DNA of 64,000 nt from 40CM-4-69-5 sp036556905 (GTDB lineage: Bacteria; Methylomirabilota; Methylomirabilia; Rokubacteriales; CSP1-6): assembly GCA_036556905.1 (NCBI GenBank), contig DATBIM010000053.1, positions 62,001 to 126,000 of the forward strand, read 5' to 3'. A program made the translations under genes and the position numbers. Below, piece by piece: positions 24,557 to 35,632 of the stretch (its first letter is position 1; each line of letters opens with the position of its first letter). Below the pieces are notes generated by a model. The model saw only the letters and a list, made by a program, of their open reading frames with translations. It ran no database searches and was not told the origin of the DNA.

Positions 24557-25201
24557 TCAGAGTCCGGTGATCCGGATTCCGGCGCTCTTTTTCTTATAGC
24601 GGCGGTTGATCGTCGCCAGCAGGGCGGTGATCCCCTCCAGCGGTCCGGCATTCGAGAGCGGCCCGGCGTCGAGCCCCCGCAAGCCCATCGACACGCCCAG
24701 GTCCGCCACGGCCTGCTTGGCGGCGGCGTCGTCGCCGCAGATCAGCAGGTCGCAATCGATCGGTTGCTCGAGATCAGCCAGCTCGTGGGCGGCGATGTGC
24801 TGGAAGGCGGCCACCACGCGGGCCCCCGGGAGCAGGGCGCTGACCTCTTCGGCCGAGGAGCCCGCGGTGGGCGGGGCGAAGAGGCGAGGCCCTTTGAAGG
24901 CCAGGGCCACGACGGTGCTGACCACGATCTTCCCGTGGCAGGCGTCCGCCAGCGGTGGCAGCGTGGCGGCCAGCCCGTCGGCGGGCAGCGCGACCACCAC
25001 GAGCCCGCCCAGCGCGGCAGCCTCGGCGTTGGTGTGGCCGACGATGGGCAGCTTGTGCGTGAACTCGCGGAGCTCGAGCGCCTTGGCCTTCGCCCGCTCG
25101 GCGTCGCGTGAGCCGATGATGATGCCGTGGCCAGCCAGCGCCCACCGGGCCGCCAGCCCCGCCCCTTCCTTGCCGGTCCCCCCGAGGATGGCGATGTTCA
25201 C
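24557..25201 (-). CDS. fno: NADPH-dependent F420 reductase
   Basis: 214 residues. N-terminal dinucleotide fold NIAILGGTGKEGAGLAARWA, followed by GSRD for NADP phosphate, matches F420H2:NADP oxidoreductases; central segment VVAAFQHIAAHEL and LICGDD agree with the family. Transfers hydride between F420 and NADP. GTG 25201 lies just after the cofE stop, so it is the last gene of a cofD-cofC-cofE-fno operon. This supplies reduced F420 for enzymes such as the LLM-class oxidoreductase at 30968. Confidence 0.88.
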   Translation of the reverse strand: MNIAILGGTGKEGAGLAARWALAGHGIIIGSRDAERAKAKALELREFTHKLPIVGHTNAEAAALGGLVVVALPADGLAATLPPLADACHGKIVVSTVVALAFKGPRLFAPPTAGSSAEEVSALLPGARVVAAFQHIAAHELADLEQPIDCDLLICGDDAAAKQAVADLGVSMGLRGLDAGPLSNAGPLEGITALLATINRRYKKKSAGIRITGL

Positions 25202-25203
25202 GG

Positions 25204-25953
25204 TCAGCGGAAGAGGTCCCGGGCGGGATCGCGCAGCAGGGGCTTGGAGCCTTCCTCGCTGGACGCCACGGTCAGACCGCGCACGATGGCGACGGGAACA
25301 CGGTCCAGCTTGCCCATGACCAGCTCGGCCGCGCCAGCGATCTCGTCGGCCACGGCCAGGATCGTCGCCTGCAGCTCGCGTCCCGCCTCGTCTCGGCATC
25401 CCAGGTAGCTTCGCAGCGGAGCCATCCCGCTCACGCCGATGGCCACGTTGGTGAGCCCCTCGCGCCAGGGCCGGCCGAAGGTGTCGGCGACGATGACGCC
25501 CACGTCCACGGCGGCCCGCTCGCGAATGGCCTCGCGCAGGCGACGGGCCGAGCGGTCCGGGTCTTCGGGGAGCAGGGCCACGCAGTCACGTTCCACGTTG
25601 GACTGGTCCACCCCCGCGTTGGCGCACACCCAGCCGTGATGCGTCTCCGCGATGAGCACGCCGCGGTCCATCCGCACGATGCGGCGCGACTCGCGGAAGA
25701 TGACCTCCACGAGGCGCGGATCGCGGCCGAGCTGGGCGGCCATCGTGGTGGCGGCCGGCGAGGGATGGACGTCGGCCAGCGCCACCAGACGGCCTTCCGC
25801 CTTGGACACGACCTTCTGGCCGACCACGATCAGGTCTCCCCCCCGCAGCGGCGTGCCCTGATGATCGGCGCACTCCACGATGAGCCGACTGAGATCGTCG
25901 CCGGGACGAACTTCCGGGATGCCGGTGACGCCGAGGACTTCGTACCGGATCAC
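25204..25953 (-). CDS. cofE: Coenzyme F420:L-glutamate ligase
   Basis: 249 residues, the size of the stand-alone archaeal-type CofE rather than the fused actinobacterial FbiB. Signatures: VLGVTGIPEVRPGDDL, VGQKVVSKAEGR, ETHHGWVCANAGVDQSN and VIVADTFGRPWREGLTNVAIG, which make up the GTP and metal site. Adds glutamate residues to F420-0. Lies between cofC and fno with 2-3 bp gaps. Confidence 0.93.
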   Translation of the reverse strand: MIRYEVLGVTGIPEVRPGDDLSRLIVECADHQGTPLRGGDLIVVGQKVVSKAEGRLVALADVHPSPAATTMAAQLGRDPRLVEVIFRESRRIVRMDRGVLIAETHHGWVCANAGVDQSNVERDCVALLPEDPDRSARRLREAIRERAAVDVGVIVADTFGRPWREGLTNVAIGVSGMAPLRSYLGCRDEAGRELQATILAVADEIAGAAELVMGKLDRVPVAIVRGLTVASSEEGSKPLLRDPARDLFR

Positions 25954-25956
25954 GGG

Positions 25957-26631
25957 TCAGCCCGAGGGCGCCATGACGGCCGCGCGCAGACGCGCATCCA
26001 GCCGCCAGCCGGCAACGAGACGGCCACTCTCGGTTCCGGCGCCTTCGGCGAGCAGGCACCGGAGATCATCGCGGTTATCCACGTCGAGCCCGAGCCCCCG
26101 CAGATGCAGGACGCGGGGCGCCAGCCCGTGCTGGCGGGCGACGTTCAGATGGTTGTCGAACGAGGGCTCACCGAAGACGAGTGGCATGACGTCGGGCGGA
26201 ATCAGGGCCGCGCCGTTCGTGCCCCGTCCGGAGCGGGACGGCGTGAACACCACGGTGGGGGCGACCGACTCGGCCGCCTGGACGAGGAGGGCCAGCTCGC
26301 TGCTGGTGGTGCAGGGGACGTCACCGGGCACAGTGAGGAAAAGCCTGGCGCGGCCACGCGCCGCCTGGGCCTGGGCCAGGGCCACCGCGGCGGTGTGTCC
26401 ATGGCTCGCCGGCTCGCCGAGAACTTCGGCACCGGCCCGCCGGGCGATGGCGCTGACCTCGGCGTCTCGGGTGACGACCCAGATCGCGTCGAGGCCGACG
26501 CCGGCCAGAGCGCCAAGCACGTCGGTCAGCATCGCTCGGGCCAGCTCCACACGTTCGGCGGGTGTCAGCACCGTGATCAGGCGCTGCTTGGCGGCGGCGA
26601 GATCTTTGACGGGCACCGCGGCCACCCTCAT
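25957..26631 (-). CDS. cofC: 2-phospho-L-lactate / phosphoenolpyruvate guanylyltransferase
   Basis: 224 residues. Nucleotidyltransferase fold with VPVKDLAAAKQRL at the N-terminus, VPGDVPCTT (metal-binding Asp) and TNGAALIPPDVM and FGEPSFDNHL near the acceptor site, as in CofC/FbiD. Makes the GDP/GTP-activated lactyl or enolpyruvyl precursor used by CofD. ATGA overlap with cofD. Which of 2-phospholactate or PEP is used cannot be told by eye. Confidence 0.92.
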   Translation of the reverse strand: MRVAAVPVKDLAAAKQRLITVLTPAERVELARAMLTDVLGALAGVGLDAIWVVTRDAEVSAIARRAGAEVLGEPASHGHTAAVALAQAQAARGRARLFLTVPGDVPCTTSSELALLVQAAESVAPTVVFTPSRSGRGTNGAALIPPDVMPLVFGEPSFDNHLNVARQHGLAPRVLHLRGLGLDVDNRDDLRCLLAEGAGTESGRLVAGWRLDARLRAAVMAPSG

Positions 26632-27575
26632 ACCCCGGGGGCCTCCAGCACCCGGCGAGCCAGCGCCACTTCACGCTCGTGATCAGGCATCAGGATCTCG
26701 GTGAGGACCGGGGTGACACCCTGCGCGAGGAGGCCGGGGACGCAGGCCCGGTCGCCGGAATCGATCAGCAGCACGCCCAGCCAGGGCGCGTAGGCCTGGG
26801 CCACGCCCACCGGCGACACCGGCATGCCCCGCACGCGCATCAACTGAGCGGCCGGCCCACTCACCGCAGTGCCGCTGACGATCGGGCTCACGCCCACGAT
26901 CGGCGCCCGGGCCGCCGTCAGCGCCGCCGGTATCCCGGGGACCGCGAGCACCGGGCCGATCGACGTCACCGGGTTCGATGGACAGATCACGATCAGCTCC
27001 GCCTCGGCGATCGCCTCCACGACGCCAGGTGCCGGCCGGGCCCGGGGCGCCCCCGCGTAGGCGACCTCGAGAACCTCTACGAGCGCTTTCTCACGCACGA
27101 AGTATTCCTGAAACGTGAGCCAGTCGTCTCCGGCGGCCGTGGCCCCCGCGACCCGGATTCGCGTCCGCACGGGATCGTCGCTCATGGGCAGGACGCGGGC
27201 GTCGACGCCGAGGCTCCGGGCGATGTCGGCGGTCACTATCGAGAGTGGCGCCCCCGCCCCCAGCGCCGCGGTCCGGGCGAGATGGGTGGCCAGATCCCGG
27301 TCGCCGAGATTGAACCACGTCTCGGCTCCCAGCTCGGCCATGGCGCCCAGGCAGCGGAACGTGTCGCCGGCCAGCCCCCACCCGCGCGCCGTGTCGAGCC
27401 GTCCGGCCAGAGCGTACGTGATGGTATCCAGGTCCGGTGAGACGTACAGGCCCCAGATCTCGGCGTCGTCGCCGGTGTTGCCGATCACCGTCAGATCGCG
27501 CGGCGCCAGGCACGCGGCCAGCCCGCGCAGGAGCTTGACCGCGCCGGTGCCACCGGCGATCGCCGTCACCTTCAC
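26628..27575 (-). CDS. cofD: 2-phospho-L-lactate transferase
   Basis: 315 residues. IAGGTGAVKLLRGLAACL at the N-terminus, GNTGDDAEIWGLYVSPDLDTI, and LICPSNPVTSIGPVL are the conserved CofD segments that bind Fo and the GDP-activated substrate. Catalyses formation of F420-0 (or dehydro-F420-0). First gene of the cofD-cofC-cofE-fno run; a hypothetical gene ends 4 bp upstream. Confidence 0.94.
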   Translation of the reverse strand: MKVTAIAGGTGAVKLLRGLAACLAPRDLTVIGNTGDDAEIWGLYVSPDLDTITYALAGRLDTARGWGLAGDTFRCLGAMAELGAETWFNLGDRDLATHLARTAALGAGAPLSIVTADIARSLGVDARVLPMSDDPVRTRIRVAGATAAGDDWLTFQEYFVREKALVEVLEVAYAGAPRARPAPGVVEAIAEAELIVICPSNPVTSIGPVLAVPGIPAALTAARAPIVGVSPIVSGTAVSGPAAQLMRVRGMPVSPVGVAQAYAPWLGVLLIDSGDRACVPGLLAQGVTPVLTEILMPDHEREVALARRVLEAPGV

Positions 27576-27579
27576 CGGG

Positions 27580-28167
27580 TCACTCGCGGGGCGGCTCGCG
27601 CAGGGTCCAGAGCGCGCTGCCCCCGCGCCAGGCGTAGAGTCCTACCCCGGCCCGACCCGCGAGCGCAACCGGCAGCGTGCTCTCCGGCACAGGAATGAAG
27701 CCGAAGCGGATCCACACGCGGTCCAGGCCCTGAGGGCGGGCGAAGATCACGTCGGCACCGAGCGCGCTACCGTGATCGAGGGCGGCCGTCACCAGCTGGG
27801 CCGCGATTTCCAGGGGCTCCTCCCCGGCGACGACGACGGGGCCGTGGAGGAACATCGCGCGTCCCTCGCACTCGGCAAGTATCGCGCCGACCAGGCGCTC
27901 GCCCTCCGCGGACGGGGCCGCGAACGCGCCCCAGGCCAGGGCCAGACGGGCCGGCTCGGGCCACGGGAGCGCGGCAAAGTCGAACAGCGGGCGCGCGGCC
28001 GCGCTATCCGACAGAGGGCGATAGCCGACCCCCTGCCAGACGCGGGGGACGGTTGCGTGAGCCAGTGATGGGGTCGGCGCCAGCGCGACCCCCGGAGCTC
28101 GAGCCGGTTCCGCTGTCGGCGCCGACCCGTTGCCGGGACGGCGCCGTCGCGGGCTACTTCTTCCCAA
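27580..28167 (-). CDS. Hypothetical protein, possible acetyltransferase-like fold
   Basis: 195 residues from a TTG at 28167 that overlaps the HU gene; a later start is possible because the first 30 residues are Arg/Pro-rich and poorly structured. The core (RLVGAILAECEGRAMFLHGPVVV, IAAQLVTAALDHGSALGADVIFAR, VWIRFGFIPVPESTL) alternates strands and helices and ends in GFxPxPE-like text reminiscent of GNAT proteins, but no CoA-binding motif is certain. It sits between hup and cofD in the same direction, so may be linked to F420 synthesis by transcription only. Confidence 0.6.
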   Translation of the reverse strand: MGRSSPRRRRPGNGSAPTAEPARAPGVALAPTPSLAHATVPRVWQGVGYRPLSDSAAARPLFDFAALPWPEPARLALAWGAFAAPSAEGERLVGAILAECEGRAMFLHGPVVVAGEEPLEIAAQLVTAALDHGSALGADVIFARPQGLDRVWIRFGFIPVPESTLPVALAGRAGVGLYAWRGGSALWTLREPPRE

Positions 28168-28441
28168 GCACGGAGTCCTTCAGGCTCTTGGTCAGCCGGA
28201 ACTTGCAGACGCGCTTGGCCGGGATCTTGATGGGCTCGCCGGTCTGGGGATTGCGTCCCATGCGCGCCTTGCGGTTGGAGAGAACGAGCTTCCCGAAGCC
28301 CGGGAGAACGAAGCCGTTCTTGGCCTCCTTGCACGCGAGCGTGACCAGCTCGTCGAAGAGTTCACCGACCTGCTTCTTCGAGAGGTTGCTCTTCTGCGCG
28401 AGGTGGGACATGGTCGCCGACTTCGTCATCATCTTCGCCAC
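28154..28441 (-). CDS. HU-family DNA-binding protein
   Basis: 95 residues, standard HU size. N-terminal helices (KSATMSHLAQKSNLSKKQVGELFDELVTLA) and the beta-arm GFGKLVLSNRKARMGRNPQTGEPIKIPAKRVCKFR are typical. A nucleoid protein that bends DNA. GTG 28441 has AGGAGG about 6 bp upstream. Its upstream region contains TATTAAT near 28485 as a possible -10. Confidence 0.93.
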   Translation of the reverse strand: MAKMMTKSATMSHLAQKSNLSKKQVGELFDELVTLACKEAKNGFVLPGFGKLVLSNRKARMGRNPQTGEPIKIPAKRVCKFRLTKSLKDSVLGKK

Positions 28442-28510
28442 GGGCGGCCTCCTGTTCGTCGGGTGAAAGTGAGAGTGACGTGAATTAATACCACAGGCCG
28501 CGAACTCCGG

Positions 28511-29753
<1,243 letters not shown>

Positions 29754-29776
<23 letters not shown>

Positions 29777-30896
29777 GGGACTCCTTGACGAGGCCGTCGG
29801 CGTCGATGAGATCCGCGATCCGCGGCCGGAGTGGCTCGGCGACGAACTCGGGCCGCCGCGTGAACTCCGGATAGATCGCCAGGCGCTCGCGCAGGACGAA
29901 GCCTTCGCGCTCGGTCGCCCGGCGGAGCTCGGTGATGCGCGGCCACGGCTTCTCGGGATTGATGTGGTCGAGGGTGAGCGGCGAGATGCCGCCCCAGTCG
30001 TTCAGGCCCGCCGCCAGCAGGCGGGCGTAGGCGGCCGGCGAGAGATTGGGCGGCGCCTGGATGTTCACGTCCGGGCCCAAGACGAGCCGGGCCACCGCGA
30101 CCGTGCCGAGCAGATCATCGAACGACGGTTCCGGAGCGTCGCGCATGGGGATGGCGGGCTTGGCCCGGAAGTTCTGGATGATGACCTCCTGGATGTGGCC
30201 GTACCGCTCGTGGAGCTCGCGGATCGCCACCAGGGCATCGACCCGCTCCCGCGGCGTCTCCCCGATGCCGATGAGGATCCCGGTGGTGAAGGGGATCTGG
30301 AGCTTGCCGGCCAGCTCGATCGTCTTGAGGCGCCGCGCCGGCACCTTGTCGGGTGCCCGGTCGTGGGCCTGCCCGGGAGCGAGCAGGCGCTCGGCAACCG
30401 TTTCCACCATGAGCCCCATGCTGACCGTGACCTCACGGAGCGCGGCCAGGTCGCGCTCGCTCATGAGCCCGGGGTTGACGTGGGGCAGGAGCGCCGAATC
30501 ACGGAGGGTGAGCGCGCACATCGACGTCAGATACTGCAGCGTCGTGCGGTGGCCGTGCCGCCGGAGAAATTGGCGGTGTTCGGCGAAGCGGGCCTCCGGC
30601 TTGTCACCCAGCGAGAACAGCGCCTCCTTGGCGCCGAGCCGCGCCCCGGCCTGGACCAGCGCCAGCACCTCCTCCGGAGTCATGGTGTGGGCGCCGGGCT
30701 CGCCGGGGTCGCGGCGGAAGGTGCAATAGCGGCAGTAGTCCCGACACAACGTGGTGAGCGGGACGAAGACCTTTTTGGAGAAGGTGACGCGCCGACCGCG
30801 GCCCCGATCGCGCAACTCGCCGGCCCGGGCCAGCAGGTCGGGCAGCCCGTCGGCCGGGGTGTCGATCAGGGCGCAGGCCTCCGAATGGCTGATCAT
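29754..30896 (-). CDS. cofG: FO synthase subunit 1 (7,8-didemethyl-8-hydroxy-5-deazariboflavin synthase)
   Basis: 380 residues. Radical SAM motif CRDYCRYCTFRRDP about residue 53, TPEEVLALVQAGARLGAKEALFSLGDKPE, and NFRAKPAIPM are the CofG hallmarks. Completes the deazaflavin ring of Fo. Upstream of cofH with 23-bp overlap; separated by 71 bp from the F420-dependent oxidoreductase gene in the same direction. Confidence 0.93.
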
Positions 30897-30967
30897 TGTA
30901 GCGGGAGCCGCGAGGCCGGCTTGGACCGAGGGTGGGCTGCCCTGGGAGCGGCGCGGCTCCGTTTCTT

Positions 30968-31969
30968 TTACCGATTGATGGCCGTTGGACCAGGTGCAGG
31001 GCGGGCGCGTCCGGTCGCCAGTCTGGGGCGGACGTCGTGGGCGAAGCGTTCCATGCTGGCCAGGACTTTGCCCAGGTCGGGTCGCACCGGGTCGAAGATG
31101 AAGTGCGTGACGCCGAGGGCCTGGTAGCGCCGGATGTCAGCGGCAACCTCGGCCGCCGTCCCCTGGAACAATGGCCGCTCGCCGCCGGGCGTCCGATCCC
31201 GCGGCCCCCGCACCTCCATGGGGGCACGGAAGCTCAGGGTGATGCTCTTGGGATTACGTCCGGCCTGCCGGGCATACACGTGCAATTGCCTCACCCGGGC
31301 CGCGAAGTCGTCGGGGTAGAGCAGGGCGGGGGGGCGCAGGCCGATGGGATGCCAGCCATCCCCGAGCCGGGCCACTCGCCGCAGCGCAGCATCAGTGTGG
31401 CCGCCGATCCAGATCGGGATCCCTCCGGGCTGCACCGGCTTGGGCAGGGCGTGAACCTCGCGGACCGTGTAATAGCGTCCCTCGAATGTCACGGGATCGG
31501 TCGTCCACATCCGGCGCATCAGCCCCAGATACTCATCGGTCACCTGTCCGCGCTCACCGAACGGGGGCGCGGCCAGCGCCTCGAACTCCTCCCGCAGCCA
31601 GCCCGTCCCCGCGCCCAGGATCAGTCGCCCCCGCGAGAGGACGTCGAGCATGGCCAGCATCTTGCCAGTCAGCACCGGGTTCCGGTACGGGATGACCAGC
31701 ACGCTCGTGCCCAGCCGGACGGTCCGGGTGGCACACGCCAGATAGCCCAACAGCGTCAGCGGTTCCAGGTAATCCTGTTGAGAGCCGCCCGGGAACTGTC
31801 CACTCGTCGCATACGGATAGATCGAGGCCGACGTGGTCGCGGGGAGCACGACGTGGTCGGTGGCGAAGAGGGACGAGAAGCGCAGGGCCTCGGCCCGTGC
31901 CGCGATCTTGAGGGCGACGTCGAGGCGAGCGAACGGTCCGCGGCCCGGCAACGAGAGGCCGAACTCCAT
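30968..31969 (-). CDS. LLM-class F420-dependent oxidoreductase
   Basis: 333 residues from ATG 31969. Luciferase-like TIM barrel: MEFGLSLPGRGP, EALRFSSLFATDHVVLP, TVRLGTSVLVIPYRNPV, GRLILGAGTGWLREEFEALA, PIWIGGHTDAALRRVARLGDGWHPI. These features match the actinobacterial-type F420 subfamily. It would use F420H2 made by the surrounding genes to reduce or oxidise an unknown substrate. The open frame upstream of 31969 is not coding-like. Confidence 0.87.
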   Translation of the reverse strand: MEFGLSLPGRGPFARLDVALKIAARAEALRFSSLFATDHVVLPATTSASIYPYATSGQFPGGSQQDYLEPLTLLGYLACATRTVRLGTSVLVIPYRNPVLTGKMLAMLDVLSRGRLILGAGTGWLREEFEALAAPPFGERGQVTDEYLGLMRRMWTTDPVTFEGRYYTVREVHALPKPVQPGGIPIWIGGHTDAALRRVARLGDGWHPIGLRPPALLYPDDFAARVRQLHVYARQAGRNPKSITLSFRAPMEVRGPRDRTPGGERPLFQGTAAEVAADIRRYQALGVTHFIFDPVRPDLGKVLASMERFAHDVRPRLATGRARPAPGPTAINR

Positions 31970-32179
31970 AGCGGCGGTAATGGTAGGCCACGCTCCGGGC
32001 CTTTGCAATCGCCGGTCCCCGCCGGGCGCGCCGTATCGGCTTCGGCCCGGTCCCGGGCGCACGGCGAACCCCCCGACGGCAAGGGGGACAAGCCTCCCCG
32101 GTTTCCGCTATCTTTGAAGGACGGGCATCCCGCTCGGGCCCATGACACCCAAACAAACGCCGCGGCTCGCGGATCGTGC

Positions 32180-33625
32180 ATGAAGCTCAGCGTCAAGCTG
32201 TTCCTGGCGTTCTCGCTCGTGCTCGGCGTCCTCTTCGTCGTCGGTGTCTTGAGCCTGCGGGCCCTGGACCGGCTGGTGGCCGTCAATCGGGACATCACGA
32301 CCCGTACGCTGCCGGCGGTGCGACACGTCTCGGCCGCCCACGATGCGATGCCCGGTCTGGCCCGACTGGAAGCCCGCATGTTGATCCTCCGCGACGCCGC
32401 CTACGCCGCGGCCTGGAAGGAGCGAATGGCGCAGGTCCGGGAGGATCTCACCCGGCTGTCGCTGCTGGTCACCGCGCCGAGCCAGACGGTGTTGTTGAGC
32501 GAAGCCCGGCTCGCTTTCGACGCCTACGAGGAGGTGGTGGCCCGAGAGCAGGAGCTCACGGCCAGCGGCCAGCGCCAGCTCGCGCTGGAAGTGGCCCAGA
32601 CGGAATCGAGCGTGCTCATCGAGCAGGTCGAAGGCGCGTTGGGTCGACTCATCGAAGACATCCACAGCGCCGCCCGCGGCGCGCAGCGCGACGCGGCCCG
32701 TCTCGAGTCGCGGACGTGGACGGGCGTGCTCGTGGCCCTGGGCGCGGCGGTCGGCCTGGCCTTCCTGGCTGCCGCCCTGATCGTGCTCCGGCTCACGCGC
32801 TCGCTCCGGGCGTTGTCGGTGGCGACCTCAGCCCTGGCCACCGGATCCTTCCGCGAGCCGGTCAAGGTGGAGGGCCGCGATGAGGTGGCGGCCCTGGCCC
32901 TGGCCTTCAACCGGATGGCCGAGCGGCTGCAGCAGATCGATCGGCTCAAAGAGACGTTCCTGGCCGCCGTCTCTCACGAGCTGCGCTCGCCGCTCACCTC
33001 GATCCGCGAGGCCGGCCACCTGCTGCACGATGGCGTGCCCGGCAGCCTCAATCCCAAGCAGGTGCGTCTGGTGGCGATCATCGAGAAGGGCGCCGACCGT
33101 CTGCTCAGGCTGGTGAACCAGATCCTCGACCTGTCGCGTCTTCGGGCCGGCATGCTCACGGTCGCGCGCATGCCCCTGGCCCTCGACCGGGTGGTGGCCA
33201 AGGCGGTAGAGGAGCTGAGGCCCCAGGCCGAGGACGCGGGCCTGGTGCTGGCGCTGGAGCGGGTGGGCACGCGCTTCGACTTCCTGGGCGATGAGGATCG
33301 TCTGGTCCAGGTGGTGGTGAACCTCGTCTCCAATTCCATCCGCTTCACGCCGAGCGGGGGGAGGGTCACCGCGCGCGTGATCGACGCGGACCACGAGGTG
33401 GAGATCCAGGTGGAGGACACCGGCGTGGGCATTCCCGCCGCGGCTCTGCCTCACATCTTCGGCTGGTACGAGCAGGCCCATCGTGATCGGGGTGGCACCG
33501 GCCTGGGGCTGCCGATCGTGCGGGGGCTGGTCGCCGCCCACGGCGGACGGGTGACGGTAGAATCGCAGGAGGGTAAGGGAAGCCGTTTCACGGTCCTGCT
33601 GCCCCGGGGAGGAACGGACCAGTGA
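32180..33625 (+). CDS. Membrane sensor histidine kinase
   Basis: 481 residues. Membrane helices near residues 7-28 and 176-198 flank a periplasmic four-helix-type sensor; then HAMP, the dimerisation helix with phospho-His in FLAAVSHELRSPLTSI, and a full HATPase (NLVSNSIRFTPSGG N-box, DTGVGIP G1, GGTGLGLPIV G2). First gene of a four-gene run with a lipoprotein, a hybrid kinase and a sigma-54 response regulator. The order kinase-lipoprotein-regulator is that of GlrK/QseE-QseG-GlrR/QseF. Confidence 0.9.
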   Translation: MKLSVKLFLAFSLVLGVLFVVGVLSLRALDRLVAVNRDITTRTLPAVRHVSAAHDAMPGLARLEARMLILRDAAYAAAWKERMAQVREDLTRLSLLVTAPSQTVLLSEARLAFDAYEEVVAREQELTASGQRQLALEVAQTESSVLIEQVEGALGRLIEDIHSAARGAQRDAARLESRTWTGVLVALGAAVGLAFLAAALIVLRLTRSLRALSVATSALATGSFREPVKVEGRDEVAALALAFNRMAERLQQIDRLKETFLAAVSHELRSPLTSIREAGHLLHDGVPGSLNPKQVRLVAIIEKGADRLLRLVNQILDLSRLRAGMLTVARMPLALDRVVAKAVEELRPQAEDAGLVLALERVGTRFDFLGDEDRLVQVVVNLVSNSIRFTPSGGRVTARVIDADHEVEIQVEDTGVGIPAAALPHIFGWYEQAHRDRGGTGLGLPIVRGLVAAHGGRVTVESQEGKGSRFTVLLPRGGTDQ

Positions 33626-34020
33626 GGAGCGACCGGTTCCTGCTCGGGCTCGCGCTGGTGTCGCTGCTGGGAGGCTGCGCTACGGCGCCGCGCCCCTCGA
33701 CGTCACTGCTCGAGCACGCAGATCGCCTCCTGGAGCACGGACAGTACCAGGCCGCCCTCCGCGCCTACGACGAGCTGTTGGCCACCTACCCGAACGATCC
33801 CATGGCGCCCCGCGCCCAGGCGACTCGCGACACGCTGGGCACCCTGCTGGCCGCCCGCGCCGATGTCGTCCGCCTGAAGGAGGAACTGGCCGCCCGCGAC
33901 ACCGACCTGGGCCGTCTGAAGCAGGAGCTCCAGCGCCTGCAGACGGAGACCGAGAGCCTGCGCGCCGACCTCGAGGAGCTCAAGCGTATCGATCTCAAGC
34001 AGGAGCGCCGCCGGAGATGA
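33622..34020 (+). CDS. QseG-like lipoprotein
   Basis: 132 residues. Signal peptide with lipobox LLGGC (Cys about residue 19), a TPR-like pair of helices (ADRLLEHGQYQAALRAYDELLATYP) and a C-terminal coiled coil rich in Glu/Lys/Arg/Leu (VRLKEELAARDTDLGRLKQEL). Position between a sensor kinase and sigma-54 regulator, size and coiled coil resemble QseG/YfhG, which tunes its partner kinase from the outer membrane. ATGA overlap with the kinase. Confidence 0.7.
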   Translation: MRSDRFLLGLALVSLLGGCATAPRPSTSLLEHADRLLEHGQYQAALRAYDELLATYPNDPMAPRAQATRDTLGTLLAARADVVRLKEELAARDTDLGRLKQELQRLQTETESLRADLEELKRIDLKQERRRR

Positions 34021-34123
34021 TGCAACCGGAGTCACCGCGCAGATCGGGTGATCGAAGGATCGCCGCGGGCGATCGCGGAGGGGCACGGGCGGGGCGACAG
34101 CCCGGGTGCCCGTGCCCGGTTCA

Positions 34124-35632
34124 ATGAAACGCCGCGTGCTCATCGTCGACGACGACGCGGCGATTCTCGAAGTGTTGGAAATGCGGCTGGCCGCCATGGG
34201 GTTCGAGGTCACCGCCACCACCGAGGCCCGGCAGGCGGCCGAGCTGGTGGACAGGGCGCGCTTCGACGTGGCCCTCCTCGATCTCCGCATGGAACCGGTC
34301 GACGGCATCAAGCTCATGGAGACGCTCCACACCCGGCAGCCCCGCCTGCCCGTGCTCATCATGACCGCCCACGGGACCATCGAGACCGCCGTCGAGGCCG
34401 TGCAACGCGGAGCCTTCGACTACCTCACCAAGCCGTTCGTGCGCGATGAGCTGCGGGCCAAGATCGGACGGGCGCTGGCCGTGCGCCGGTGGGCGCGGGA
34501 CCGCGAGCGACTCCTCATGATCGGGGAGACCTTCGCCTCGTCGGGCGTCATGACCCGCATCCTCGACGCCGTGACCCAGGCCGCGGTCGAAACCACGGAG
34601 GCCGAGCGCTCCGTCGTCTTCCAGCTGAGCCAGGGACGCCTCACGCCCATGGCCAGCGCGGGCTCCCCGCCGCCGTCCTGGGCTGCGCTCGAGAAGGCGG
34701 CCGGGCAAGCCATCGACAAGGGTGCTCCCACGACGGCGCCGGGTACCGAGAGCCGCGTCATCGTCGCGGCTCCGCTGGTGGTGCAGCGGGGCCCCGTGGG
34801 CGCCCTGGTGATCGAGACGCCCGCCCGGGTGGAGCCCACCGACGATGACCTCGAGCTGCTCGCCCTCTTCTCGTCGCAAGCGGCGATCGCCATCCGCAAC
34901 ACTCACGAGCTCGAGCGGCTGCGCAGCGGGGCGCTGGCCGCCCTGGGCCGCATGGCCACCCAGGTCGCCCACGAGCTGAAGAATCCGCTGGCCGGGTTGC
35001 GGCTCTACGCCCATCACCTGGGGTCGCGGTTGGAGCGCAGCGGGGACGGCGACACCGCCGAGCTGGCTCGCAAGATCGGCTCCACCGTCGATCACCTGGC
35101 TGCGGTGGTCTCGGAGATCACCGCCTTCGGGCGGCCGCCGGAGCTGCACCGCGCCCCCACGGCGCTGGCGCCGTTACTCGACGAATGCATCGTTCTGGCC
35201 CGGGCGCGCTGCCCCGACGAGCGCATCGAGGTGGTCCGCGCCTACGACGCCCGCTGCCCGGAGGCTCAGGTGGACCCGCGGGAGCTCCGGAAGGCCTTGC
35301 TGAACCTGATGCTCAACGGGCTGGAGGCGCTGAATGGCCGGGGTCGGCTCAACCTGGGCCTGACGTACGCGGCCGAGAACCAGACCATCACCGTGGGCAT
35401 CGACGACACCGGCCCCGGCATGCCGGAGGAAGTGCTCGCCCGTGCCTTCGACCTCTTCTTCACCACCAAGCCCGAGGGGACCGGGCTGGGCATGGCCATC
35501 GCTCGCTCGGTCATCGAGCTGCACGGCGGCGAGCTCACCATCCAGAGCTCACCCGGCCACGGCACCCGCGTTCGCATCCGCCTGCCTGTGGGCGCGCCGC
35601 CGGCGCGGGGTGGGGCGGGGGAGGGTCGGTGA
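34124..35632 (+). CDS. Receiver-GAF-histidine kinase hybrid
   Basis: 502 residues from ATG 34124. N-terminal receiver (VLIVDDD, phospho-Asp ALLDLRMEP, Lys TKPF), GAF-like sensor (about 150-260), and a soluble kinase with phospho-His in MATQVAHELKNPLAGL, N-box LLNLMLNGLEAL, DDTGPGMP and GTGLGMAIA. NtrB-like kinase core without membrane spans, so cytoplasmic. Its receiver probably takes phosphate from the upstream membrane kinase and its kinase passes it to the regulator at 35629, with which it shares a GTGA overlap. Confidence 0.88.
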   Translation: MKRRVLIVDDDAAILEVLEMRLAAMGFEVTATTEARQAAELVDRARFDVALLDLRMEPVDGIKLMETLHTRQPRLPVLIMTAHGTIETAVEAVQRGAFDYLTKPFVRDELRAKIGRALAVRRWARDRERLLMIGETFASSGVMTRILDAVTQAAVETTEAERSVVFQLSQGRLTPMASAGSPPPSWAALEKAAGQAIDKGAPTTAPGTESRVIVAAPLVVQRGPVGALVIETPARVEPTDDDLELLALFSSQAAIAIRNTHELERLRSGALAALGRMATQVAHELKNPLAGLRLYAHHLGSRLERSGDGDTAELARKIGSTVDHLAAVVSEITAFGRPPELHRAPTALAPLLDECIVLARARCPDERIEVVRAYDARCPEAQVDPRELRKALLNLMLNGLEALNGRGRLNLGLTYAAENQTITVGIDDTGPGMPEEVLARAFDLFFTTKPEGTGLGMAIARSVIELHGGELTIQSSPGHGTRVRIRLPVGAPPARGGAGEGR